From NCBI RefSeq assembly GCF_029227915.1, contig NC_079880.1, positions 17,876,001 to 17,940,000 on the forward strand: a stretch of DNA of 64,000 nucleotides. Reading direction: 5' to 3'. A program made the translations under genes and the position numbers. The notes beneath the pieces are model-generated. The model was not told where the DNA came from. It saw nothing but the letters and a program-made list of their open reading frames with translations, and did no database searches. The stretch is from Hydractinia symbiolongicarpus. Its lineage: Eukaryota; Cnidaria; Hydrozoa; Anthoathecata; Hydractiniidae. This document shows, one piece after another, positions 57,139 to 64,000 of this stretch (position 1 is the first letter of the stretch; each line of letters begins with the position of its first letter).

Positions 57139-57435
57139 TTTATATACGTTTCAACAAGTACCGAGGATTGCCGAGATTTATTGCGCATGCGTTGAATTTT
57201 TGATGAATATTAGTATCATTAGGGAATTCCCCTGTATGCGCGTTGATTATTAGGGAATTGTGCTAGAAAATATTGGGATCTTTTATTCTATCTTGATGAC
57301 GTCATCACTTATTAGGGACTTACTCATTGCTGTATAATAGGGATCATGGCTAGGCGCTGCATATTAGGACTTGTTGTGGGCGTGCGCGGGTGCTTTTTAG
57401 GGACTGTGCTAGAAGGAAAATTTCTCTATCTCTGA
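57139..57435. other. Outer non-coding end of element B
   Basis: Contains repeated TTAGGGA motifs and a direct repeat: TAGGGAATTGTGCTAGAA (about 57252) and TAGGGACTGTGCTAGAA (about 57400), plus TGATGACGTCATCA. It could be a remnant of an element terminus or promoter region. No gene. Confidence 0.45.
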
Positions 57436-58509
57436 ATTACTGTCATATAGCAGCTTTCGACAAAGCAATTGACTCAATTTTCATACCAGCATTCACTAAT
57501 GGTCACATATGTTCTTCTGACGAAAGGCTTCTTTTTGTCATTACCTGCTAGAATGGGTGGACTAGCTTTGCCGATCTTCGCAGATACAGCTCTGGAAGAG
57601 TATCAGAACTCGATTTTGGTAACTGTACAACCGGTTGACAACATTAAGCAACAGAAATCAGAGAATTCTATTGATTTGGGGAAAATGAAAAAGGTGAAAC
57701 GTGCAATAGGAAAGAAACGTGAATAAAAGAGATCAACTATGCTATCACAATTGAGAAAAAGATTGAATAAAGAGGATATTAGAGCGAGCGACCTGGCTAC
57801 CATGAGAGGCGCTTCATCTTGGCTTACCACTCTGCCTCTGAGTCAGAGAAATTTGTTGTAAACAAAAGACGATTAATCTTAGATACAGATGGCCTCTTAA
57901 ATATCTAACTTTAATTTGTCCTTGCAGTAAAGTGTATAGTGTAGATCATGCCATGTCTTGCCCAAAAGTTAGATTTTTATACATGAGACATGATGAAATG
58001 AAAGATTTGATGCCAATCTTTTGCAAGAAATATGCAAAGACGTTGAGATGGAGCCACGACTAATCCCTCTGATTGAGGAAGCTCTTCCACCAAATGCTAT
58101 TCAAGAGGATGAAGCTAGACTAGATATTGCAGCTAGAAGTTTCTGGCAACGTGGTCAAAGAACATTCTTTGATGTAAGGGTTTTCAACCCGTTCGCTTCA
58201 AGCCATGTTAATCAGAATCTTCAGAAGGTATTTTGCACCAATGAAAAAGAGAAGAAACGAAAATACAACCAACGAGTGATTGAAATAGAGCACGGCTCAC
58301 TTACTCCTTTGGTGTTTTCGAGTCATGATGGTTGTAGTCGTGAGACAGAACGATTCATTAAAGAAATTTCGTTGAAGTTAGCGCGTAAACAAGGAACGGA
58401 AGTAGGGGTTGTGATAAGTTGGTTACGAACGAAAATGTCATTCACGCTAATCAGGAATCTTGTGTATAAGAGGATCGAGAACTTTGAAAAGGAATGGCAT
58501 GCCAACTGA
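57436..58509 (+). pseudogene. C-terminal part of a cnidarian retroelement reverse-transcriptase protein
   Basis: Three frames are needed. From 57436: AFDKAIDSIFIPA, then LSLPARMGGLALPI, EEYQNSILVT. After a stop near 57724: RASDLATMRGASSWLTTLPL, with zinc-like VYSVDHAMSC. An open C-terminal part from about 58021 follows with ICKDVEMEPRLIPLIEEALP, DEARLDIAARSFW, FFDVRVFNPFA, VIEIEHGSLTPLVFSSHDG and WLRTKMSFTLIRNL. I recognise this string as the C-terminus of reverse-transcriptase-bearing mobile-element proteins in cnidarians. ARLDIAARSFW...FFDVRVF resembles a PD-(D/E)xK nuclease core, which is an inference. It separates elements B and C and is not part of either. Confidence 0.65.
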
Positions 58510-59102
58510 TCCATCAAACACCCTTATATCCCAGTCAGTTGGTAGAATTGACGTGTGAACGTAACGCAACGTACCGCTGAATTTTTTTATTTTTTGTTTT
58601 TGGCTAAAGCATAATTTGTATATTTAGTTATAATTTGTATATATAGGAATATGCCGATGTTAGGACAAAATCCCTTAGCACTTTACCATTTTACGTCAGA
58701 AGAATAGATCATACCCGTTAAATCAGCGATAGAAGAATTTCTGTCCCCAACCTCCCAATCCCCGCCGTGCCCCCACCCCCCTGGGCCCCCACCACTGCCG
58801 TGTCCCCCCCATTACAGTGATAGGATTCAACTGTCTCTATAATGGCCTCTAGCGTACGTAGTAATACTATCAATGGTAATAAAACATAAATAACAACACG
58901 CAAGCAGTTTTTGTTACAAGACTCTTCTAAAAACATCTGTTAATCAAACGCTTATAACAATAGGATTTTACATACCAGAAAGTTGTTTACATAAGAAAAA
59001 GTCAAAACGAAAGTAGCCGTTGCTAAGGATATTTGGTATGTAAGGAATGCATTGTTCTCTATTGTTATTCTGGTTTGATTGACATTTAATTGACGTCATT
59101 CT
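58510..59102. other. Non-coding, outer edge of element C
   Basis: Holds a GC-rich C-run patch (58740-58815). It also holds the inverted pair TACATACCA/TGGTATGTA around 58969 and 59033, and TTTTTGTTACAAGA near 58908, a string that recurs at 62941. No gene seen. Confidence 0.45.
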
Positions 59103-59705
59103 TTATCTAAACAAATACCATATGAAATAACCTGTTGTCATAGCCATCACGAGAGCGATCTTCTCATCTTCATGTGTAGGAGTATCTTTGTGGTAAGGTG
59201 CAGTAATGTGTTTATCAGTAGTAATGTGTTTATCAGTAGTAATGTGTTTATCAGTAGTACTAGTAGTAATAGTACTATGGATAGGAATATGTCTATCGGG
59301 GGTCTTTTTATCGGTAATTTGTTTATCAGGAATCTTTTTATGTGATTCAGCTGTTTTTTCAATCACATTGACTTTTAGATTAATCCCAATCGTCAGATCT
59401 TCACCCGATATCAAAATCTTGTTGTTGTAACCTACCACCCCTGTATTAATTTTGAGATTCATGTCACTAGGCAACATATAAATACCTTGTCCAACCGAAT
59501 AATCAACTTTGCTTGAAGCGTAGTTTAACGTATCCTGATAACGTTTAATGTCCTCCTGAATATCAACCCTACGGTTAACATTTTCTTCAAGGTTGTTCAT
59601 AAAAACTCTTTGAGCCGTCAAAGCGCTTGAATCATTACCCAAGATAGAAGAACGGGCTGAGGCTTGCGAACTAAGAACAAGATAAGCATACGCCCTAACA
59701 CTGCT
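59103..59705 (-). CDS. Element C MLPSDMNL-family protein, upstream in-frame TGA
   Basis: The frame is open from just after a TGA (59706-59708): hydrophobic YAYLVLSSQASARSSI, helical VFMNNLEENVNRRVDIQEDI, conserved MLPSDMNLKINTGVVGYNNK, a lysine/threonine-rich stretch with three identical TTDKHI units, and a C-terminal membrane helix (IALVMAMTTGYFIWYLF). No ATG lies before the conserved N-terminal region. The matching part of the element B protein begins about ten residues upstream of the TGA. So this gene either needs readthrough, uses a start inside the previous frame, or has just been broken. Function unknown. Confidence 0.6.
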   Translation of the reverse strand, partial: SSVRAYAYLVLSSQASARSSILGNDSSALTAQRVFMNNLEENVNRRVDIQEDIKRYQDTLNYASSKVDYSVGQGIYMLPSDMNLKINTGVVGYNNKILISGEDLTIGINLKVNVIEKTAESHKKIPDKQITDKKTPDRHIPIHSTITTSTTDKHITTDKHITTDKHITAPYHKDTPTHEDEKIALVMAMTTGYFIWYLFR

Positions 59706-60329
59706 TCAAATCTTTACAAGGCCTGTTTTTGTAAAGCCATTAGATTTTTCCACAATCCATCGTGTCATGGAGTCATCTGTGAAATAACTCAAACCCGGAG
59801 TTGGATAGTTTTTACGTCTTTTTTGATATGAGCTGAAAAAGTATTGACCTCTGTATTTCATAGGATTAGAATCGACGTCATATTCACCACATATTTTTAG
59901 AAATTCTTCGTTTGAATAAGGATTATCATATTGATTTAAACTATCTTCAAAAGGTAGAGGTGTCTGCAAGCGCCTAATGATTCGTCTAATGTGATAATAG
60001 ACATGAAAACGATATACCGATCTGATCATAGATCTACCTTCTTTCAGGTGTTCGGAACTGACTCCACAAGCACTTGAAGCACACCAAGTGGCAAAATTGA
60101 GTTGGGTTTGCCATAATTTAAACGGTTGTTCATTCCAAATTTTCATACGTTGTTCGTTTTGATTCAGTTCGTAATTGGTAAAAATATTAGGAAAGACAGC
60201 AGGAAAAGAGCCATTTTCAGAGACAATAATGGTCTGTTTGTATAGATCCTTCCCATCCAATATCTGAAGGTCCAGTCCTCCATTTGGCTTATAGGCCGCA
60301 TTTGGGTTGTATTTGAAAATGCTATCCAT
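59706..60329 (-). CDS. Element C YYHIRRI-family protein
   Basis: 207 residues from ATG 60329 (MDSIFKYNPNAAYKPNGGLD); the longer frame to 60353 would need a GTG start. Features: DLYKQTIIVSENGSFPAVFP, QLNFATWCASSACGVSSEHL, the hallmark FHVYYHIRRIIRRLQTPLPF, YDNPYSNEEFLKICGEYDVD and a basic, aromatic end. Aligns with element B 53377-53891. It ends with TGA at 59706-59708, beyond which the same frame continues into the next gene. The paired conserved genes next to the capsid suggest a minor capsid or portal-vertex role, but this is unproven. Confidence 0.65.
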   Translation of the reverse strand: MDSIFKYNPNAAYKPNGGLDLQILDGKDLYKQTIIVSENGSFPAVFPNIFTNYELNQNEQRMKIWNEQPFKLWQTQLNFATWCASSACGVSSEHLKEGRSMIRSVYRFHVYYHIRRIIRRLQTPLPFEDSLNQYDNPYSNEEFLKICGEYDVDSNPMKYRGQYFFSSYQKRRKNYPTPGLSYFTDDSMTRWIVEKSNGFTKTGLVKI

Positions 60330-60367
60330 TCTTTTTGATTTAAATAATTCCACTCTCTAATATAAGA
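60330..60367. promoter_or_regulatory. Short divergent promoter region of element C
   Basis: 38 bases separate the leftward ATG (60329) and the rightward ATG (60368). It is AT-rich (ATTATTTAAATC; CTAATATAAGAATG), and the same gene pair is divergent in element B. Confidence 0.45.
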
Positions 60368-60916
60368 ATGTATATCACAATAAATGACGTAAATAGTGAA
60401 AAGACAATCTATTTGTATAACACTATATACAACGAGACTGGTACAAAAGAAGTTGCGATCATAGAGACGTTTTCGGACAATGTTACATATGAAATCACAG
60501 CTCCACTAAAAGTGACCATTGGAAAAGACGAAAAGTTGCTACCGAAAGGAAAATACACCGGCAGGGAGCTGAACGCATCTTTAGCGGGTGATGTCACATC
60601 CACACCATTAATCAAAGACCCTCGAGTAATCAAAACAAATAAGCTAACCAACATAACAGAATTACATTTCAATCTGAATGAATTGGAGGATGCATTAAAT
60701 CTTAAAAATGGTAGATATAGCGATAACCTGCTAACATATCATATATCTGAGTATGGTGATGTTACACATATTGAGCCAAAAAACCCACAATATAAGAAAC
60801 TAAAGGGTGGTTACCTTCAATCACTTACTTTGAAAATAACTGATCAAAATGGAGATCTGGTAAAAGATAGTCTGGGAACAACAGTTGTCCTTCACATAAG
60901 AGACGGCAGACAATAG
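60368..60916 (+). CDS. Element C beta-rich unknown protein beside the capsid
   Basis: 182 residues, MYITINDVNSEKTIYLYNTI start, alternating polar/hydrophobic strands throughout (TYEITAPLKVTIGKDEKLLP; SLTLKITDQNGDLVKDSLGT; TTVVLHIRDGRQ). It looks like a beta-sandwich protein. The place, 81 bases before the major capsid, fits a minor capsid (penton-like) protein, but I cannot name the family. Element B has 53907-54440 in the same place (MFITDIKNP start). Frame intact. Confidence 0.55.
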   Translation: MYITINDVNSEKTIYLYNTIYNETGTKEVAIIETFSDNVTYEITAPLKVTIGKDEKLLPKGKYTGRELNASLAGDVTSTPLIKDPRVIKTNKLTNITELHFNLNELEDALNLKNGRYSDNLLTYHISEYGDVTHIEPKNPQYKKLKGGYLQSLTLKITDQNGDLVKDSLGTTVVLHIRDGRQ

Positions 60917-60997
60917 GTTTGAATAAAAGGCCATAGGTCTAATGAAGTATACGCTAACTGAGATAAAAGTAAAAATAAAATAAAAGTAATAACAAAC

Positions 60998-62311
60998 ATG
61001 GAATACGGAAAAAGGTTAAATCCTAAACGTTCTCTTAGAACTGCTCATCGTGTAAAAGGATCACACCAAAAAGTAATTGTGACACACAATCCAAGTGAGA
61101 TTGATCAAAACCAGTTGCTTTTGATTAGGTTTCCTAATTTAGGTAGCGATGATGTTATTGTTCCAGGTACTTCAAAACTTAGTTTCGACGTTGAACTCGA
61201 GTCAAAAGCCGACACGAAAAGAACATTGGTCTCTAACATTGGAAGAGCGATTTTAAAAAAGTTAGCAATCAAGTTTGAGGGTACCGAGATTTTGAGCATT
61301 GATGACTTTGATCTTTTAGGATGCTACAGAGATTTATGGCTAACCAAGTATGAAAAGAGAAATGCAATCAGACAAGGCATCATATTCAATGATGTGTGTA
61401 CGGAAAACTGTATGAAATTGAGGGTAAGCGCTTCGGATAAAGACGCATCCGATGTCTTAGACAAAGCCATTGCTGATGCATACAAAAACAAGTTCACCAT
61501 ACCACTAGATTTTGAAATGTTAGATAGCACGATTCCATATTATCAAGCTGGATTAGGTAATAGGTTATGTTGTGAGATCACATTCAATAATTATGACAGG
61601 GTTGTATTATCAACTCCAGCCAAACCTTCCGGTTCTGCCACAGCACCAGCACCGGATACTAAATACAAAATAACTAACATATCTCTCGAATATGAGATTG
61701 TGACACACCCAACCTTAGCCAGATTCATTTCAAATGAATACGAAAACATGGCTTTACTATACGACAGGTTTTTGAGACAAATTAGAGTGGATAAGTCGGA
61801 CACAACGTGGAATTGGTCATTTAATACACCTTGTAAATCTTTGAAGGGTATATTGGTTTTGTTTGAAGACGAACAAGCCTACAAACGAGATACCGGTAAG
61901 TTCTACAATCCGAAAATTAAAAAGGTATCCGCCATAGTTGAGGGTAAGCCTAACCAACATTTTGCTCAAGGTATGCAGCCGTTTGAACATTACAATGAAA
62001 TTTGTAAGTATTTTGCTGAGGGTAAACCAAAGGATGGCAATGCCGTCGAAATCAAAAAACATCTGCAATTAGATGATGTAAAAGTCTCCGATTACTTAAC
62101 TAACAAATATGCTCTATGGTTAGATTTCAGAACCATAGATGAAAACTCCCTGCATGGGACCGGCCGACGAATTGAAAATGCAAGTGAGGGGATCACCCTA
62201 CAAATTGAAAAGACAGCAGAAACCGCAGGATCCTTAAACGCCTATATATATCTAATCATGGACGCTCAATTAAACATTCAAAACGGTGAAATTATGGATG
62301 TACTTTATTAA
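60998..62311 (+). CDS. Element C major capsid protein (hexon-like, probable double jelly-roll)
   Basis: Intact frame of 437 residues that would build the shell of a Polinton/adintovirus-like virion. I recognise the family from several blocks: basic N-terminus with TAHRVKGSHQK, NPSEIDQNQLLLIRFPNLGS, the first domain with YRDLWLTKYEKRNAIRQGI, YKITNISLEYEIVTHPTLAR in the linker to the second domain, FYNPKIKKVSAIVEGKPNQ, YALWLDFRTIDENSLHGTGR and the end IYLIMDAQLNIQNGEIMDVL. Two similar halves of beta-strands suit a double jelly-roll, though that is by family knowledge. Elements A and B carry broken homologues. The ATPase starts 6 bases after the stop, a tight capsid-ATPase pair. The start ATG follows GTAATAACAAAC. 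Confidence 0.88.
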   Translation: MEYGKRLNPKRSLRTAHRVKGSHQKVIVTHNPSEIDQNQLLLIRFPNLGSDDVIVPGTSKLSFDVELESKADTKRTLVSNIGRAILKKLAIKFEGTEILSIDDFDLLGCYRDLWLTKYEKRNAIRQGIIFNDVCTENCMKLRVSASDKDASDVLDKAIADAYKNKFTIPLDFEMLDSTIPYYQAGLGNRLCCEITFNNYDRVVLSTPAKPSGSATAPAPDTKYKITNISLEYEIVTHPTLARFISNEYENMALLYDRFLRQIRVDKSDTTWNWSFNTPCKSLKGILVLFEDEQAYKRDTGKFYNPKIKKVSAIVEGKPNQHFAQGMQPFEHYNEICKYFAEGKPKDGNAVEIKKHLQLDDVKVSDYLTNKYALWLDFRTIDENSLHGTGRRIENASEGITLQIEKTAETAGSLNAYIYLIMDAQLNIQNGEIMDVLY

Positions 62312-62317
62312 GATAGA

Positions 62318-62929
62318 ATGGCGAAAAACACACTTTACATGAAAGAGCCCCACACAGCATTATTCGTTGGCCCCACCGGCTGCGGAAAATCAAAACGTGT
62401 TGTAAAATTATTAGAGAATGAACACTTTGATCACTTCGATTTCATCGTGATTATATGCCCAACATTAAGATGGAATAAGACATATAGGGACCGAAAATGG
62501 TTTTGGAACGACAGATATGTGATTCTAATTGAGCCGGGAGGTATGTTATATGAATGGATTCGAAAGATGACGGATTTCTGTGCCGGATACAAAACCTTAT
62601 TCCTGATCGACGATATCATCGCAGATGAGAAACTAGACAAAAAGAGACAGCCATTGCTAGAGTTGGCCATTAGCGGACGACATCGAAACCACACTATGTG
62701 GCTACTCACACAATCATACACCGCTATACCAAAAAATTTACGAAGGCAAGCTAAAATGTTATATGTGTGGTATCCAAAAGACAGACAAGATCTCACAACT
62801 ATTCATGAAGAGAATGATGTCATTGAATCACGATCGGAGATACAGACGGTTAAGGAAAGGCTAAAAGATGGTAAATACACACATTTAGTCATGAGAATGG
62901 AACATCCAAGAAATTACGTGATTTGCTAG
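62318..62929 (+). CDS. Element C DNA-packaging ATPase (A32/FtsK-HerA type)
   Basis: Intact frame of 203 residues. Walker A lies in PHTALFVGPTGCGKSKRVVK (GPTGCGKS), then ICPTLRWNKTYRDRKW, Walker B TLFLIDDIIAD, the box AISGRHRNHTMWLLTQSYTA with a sensor-type LTQ, RRQAKMLYVWYPK, and the typical end MRMEHPRNYV. The ATPase would translocate element DNA into the capsid. It overlaps in function with and immediately follows the capsid gene, as in other Polinton-like elements. A hairpin at 62946-62964 follows its stop. Confidence 0.92.
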   Translation: MAKNTLYMKEPHTALFVGPTGCGKSKRVVKLLENEHFDHFDFIVIICPTLRWNKTYRDRKWFWNDRYVILIEPGGMLYEWIRKMTDFCAGYKTLFLIDDIIADEKLDKKRQPLLELAISGRHRNHTMWLLTQSYTAIPKNLRRQAKMLYVWYPKDRQDLTTIHEENDVIESRSEIQTVKERLKDGKYTHLVMRMEHPRNYVIC

Positions 62930-62945
62930 ATTGGACGTTTTTTTT

Positions 62946-62964
62946 GTTACAAGAGTCTTGTAAC
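62946..62964. terminator. Hairpin after the ATPase gene
   Basis: GTTACAAGA pairs exactly with TCTTGTAAC across one base, preceded by a T-run and 16 bases after the ATPase stop. It may end or protect transcripts in either direction. TTTTTGTTACAAGA also occurs near 58908. Confidence 0.4.
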
Positions 62965-62996
62965 AAAAGTATAAGAAGAATCTAACAGATCTATAG

Positions 62997-63092
62997 GACT
63001 CCTATAGATTTCTTGAAATCTCCTATAAGACTCCTATAGATTTCTTGAAATCTCCTATAAGACTCCTATAGATTTCTTGAAATCTCCTATAA
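62997..63092. repeat. Three perfect 32-bp tandem repeats
   Basis: Unit starting GACTCCTATAGATTTCTTGA, each containing the inverted pair AGATTTC-TT-GAAATCT. Partial units (CTCCTATAAGACTCCTATAG) follow to about 63125. It lies between the ATPase and the next gene; a regulatory or replication role is possible. Confidence 0.85.
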
Positions 63093-63139
63093 GACTCTCC
63101 TATAAGACTCCTATAGGCATTCTATAGGACTGCAACAAA

Positions 63140-63781
63140 ATGATAGAATATATCAATTTCATAATAGTACTACTAGTACTACTAGTACTACTACTAGTAC
63201 TTAGTTTTTGCTATTTTTGTGTTAAAAAATACCTATTGCTATTGAAAATGGCTGAAACGGCAATTGATAACTTAATTGCTCTTCCGGGTCCTCCATCCGA
63301 GGATGGTAAGAGGCAAAAATTGCTAGAGTGTGTGTTAACCGGAAATAGCAAGCTATACCTGGGTAAAATGTATACGGACGATCAAATTCAAAAGCTCAAA
63401 GATGATGAGGTGAAGAAACTATTTAGTATATATGAAGCTAAACTATCGGGTCAAATGGTAAAGTCCTTGGGACAATTAATCATTCACATGTATTCCATGG
63501 GTGCCTGTACAGTATTAGGGATAAATTCTCAAAATGCATTGAGCAATGACCTGGAAAATGACCCCTTCCTAAATTCCGCCCTTCAAAGATTCACATGTGA
63601 CTTGTATTATAAATTCGGCTCATTGTTAGCACCACTCAGTGTTGGTCTCATTACAGGTAGGCATTATATCGCTGGAAGAAATTTAAACGCAAATAATAAT
63701 ACTACTAGTAGTAGTAGTACAACAGATAATAAAGATGTCAGAGGAACAGACTCCCATTCAGGTGACAACGAAGAACCCTAA
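63140..63781 (+). CDS. Element C conserved membrane-anchored structural protein
   Basis: 213 residues. N-terminal membrane helix (FIIVLLVLLVLLLVLSFCYF), then a soluble helical domain with QKLLECVLTGNSKLYLGKMY, DDQIQKLKDDEVKKLFSIYE, MVKSLGQLIIHMYSMGACTV and LQRFTCDLYYKFGSLLAPLS. A Ser/Thr/Asn-rich acidic tail follows. The DNA for part of the leader is a CTACTAGTA repeat, as is the tail (ACTAGTAGTAGT). The helical domain aligns with element A 41059-41658. The next gene starts inside its last 47 bases in another frame. Likely a virion membrane protein; function unproven. Confidence 0.65.
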   Translation: MIEYINFIIVLLVLLVLLLVLSFCYFCVKKYLLLLKMAETAIDNLIALPGPPSEDGKRQKLLECVLTGNSKLYLGKMYTDDQIQKLKDDEVKKLFSIYEAKLSGQMVKSLGQLIIHMYSMGACTVLGINSQNALSNDLENDPFLNSALQRFTCDLYYKFGSLLAPLSVGLITGRHYIAGRNLNANNNTTSSSSTTDNKDVRGTDSHSGDNEEP

Positions 63782-64000
63782 AAAGGTTGAAGCGGGTAAG
63801 GGGTTGGCGGAATACAACCGTAAAATGCGGGAAGAATATAAAAAAGCGGCCATGGCACAAACACAGCCGACTCCTCAGACACAGCCATCTCAAGAAGACA
63901 ATGCTGGAGAGGCAGAACCTACCATCGTCCCAAATGAAAAGCCTATGAACTACGCTATAGGGGGAATAATAGCCATCGGTTTGGTTGGTGGATTTGCTTA
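63735..64000 (+). CDS. Element C small single-pass membrane protein, cut by window end
   Basis: ATG at 63735 overlaps the previous gene. It reads MSEEQTPIQVTTKNPKKVEA, then GKGLAEYNRKMREEYKKA, a Gln/Pro/Glu-rich linker, and a Gly-rich membrane helix (MNYAIGGIIAIGLVGGFA) that runs off the window. I recognise TTKxPKKVxAGKxLAEYNRxxREE followed by a C-terminal helix from small proteins of cnidarian Polinton/adintovirus-like elements. Function unknown; a virion or membrane location is likely. Confidence 0.65.
   Translation, partial: MSEEQTPIQVTTKNPKKVEAGKGLAEYNRKMREEYKKAAMAQTQPTPQTQPSQEDNAGEAEPTIVPNEKPMNYAIGGIIAIGLVGGFA

Noticed and set aside
59640-59642. MGND start with a myristoylation signal for the element C MLPSDMNL protein
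   Set aside because: The codon there is TTG, not ATG, and homology with element B continues upstream of it.

Overview
The window looks like nuclear DNA of an early-branching animal, most likely a cnidarian. It is AT-rich and has intron-split animal genes with GT/AG borders. It carries a decayed Ty1/copia retrotransposon, Helitron-like repeats, and capsid-encoding Polinton/adintovirus-like elements of a kind I recognise from cnidarian genomes. The species cannot be named from the sequence.

Left half (1-36.2 kb), host and repeats. A broken copia pol lies at 1-1564. Helitron-like repeats, some in head-to-tail tandem, occur near 3-4.6 kb, 17.1 kb and 28.0-29.6 kb. The last three exons of a mitochondrial ATPase inhibitor (IF1) gene lie at 6035-7518. 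A 23-exon transmembrane adenylate cyclase (12923-24796; 1090 aa as spliced here) can be read from first ATG to stop. All catalytic residues I know for the family are present, and it resembles vertebrate types 2/4/7. Its introns hold a 19-bp CGTCA-rich array and a 1.3-kb minisatellite. A perfect 100-bp inverted repeat with a hammerhead-like core sits at 11811-12165. A 2.16-kb tandem duplication, each copy with a long (AT)n tract, fills 31.9-36.2 kb.

Right half (36.4-64 kb), three virus-like elements. Element A (36.5-46.3 kb, decayed) holds capsid, virion protein, integrase, packaging ATPase, several small membrane proteins, an HNH protein and protein-primed DNA polymerase B. Element B (46.6-57.1 kb, decayed, opposite orientation) has ATPase, HNH, Bro-like, integrase and capsid genes. 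It also has an arm of structural or accessory genes that A lacks, but no polymerase. A and B are visibly GC-richer than the host DNA. Element C (59.1 kb to the window end) is AT-rich and diverged. Its capsid and ATPase frames are open, but one gene pair is interrupted by an in-frame TGA. A retroelement fragment (57.4-58.5 kb) separates B from C.

How the viral genes fit together, from known families: capsid plus ATPase build and fill virions, the conserved small membrane proteins are probably virion parts, the integrase inserts the DNA, and polymerase B copies it. Many A and B genes share an A-rich ATAATAAA-like motif directly before or overlapping the start codon, which suggests a common element-encoded promoter.
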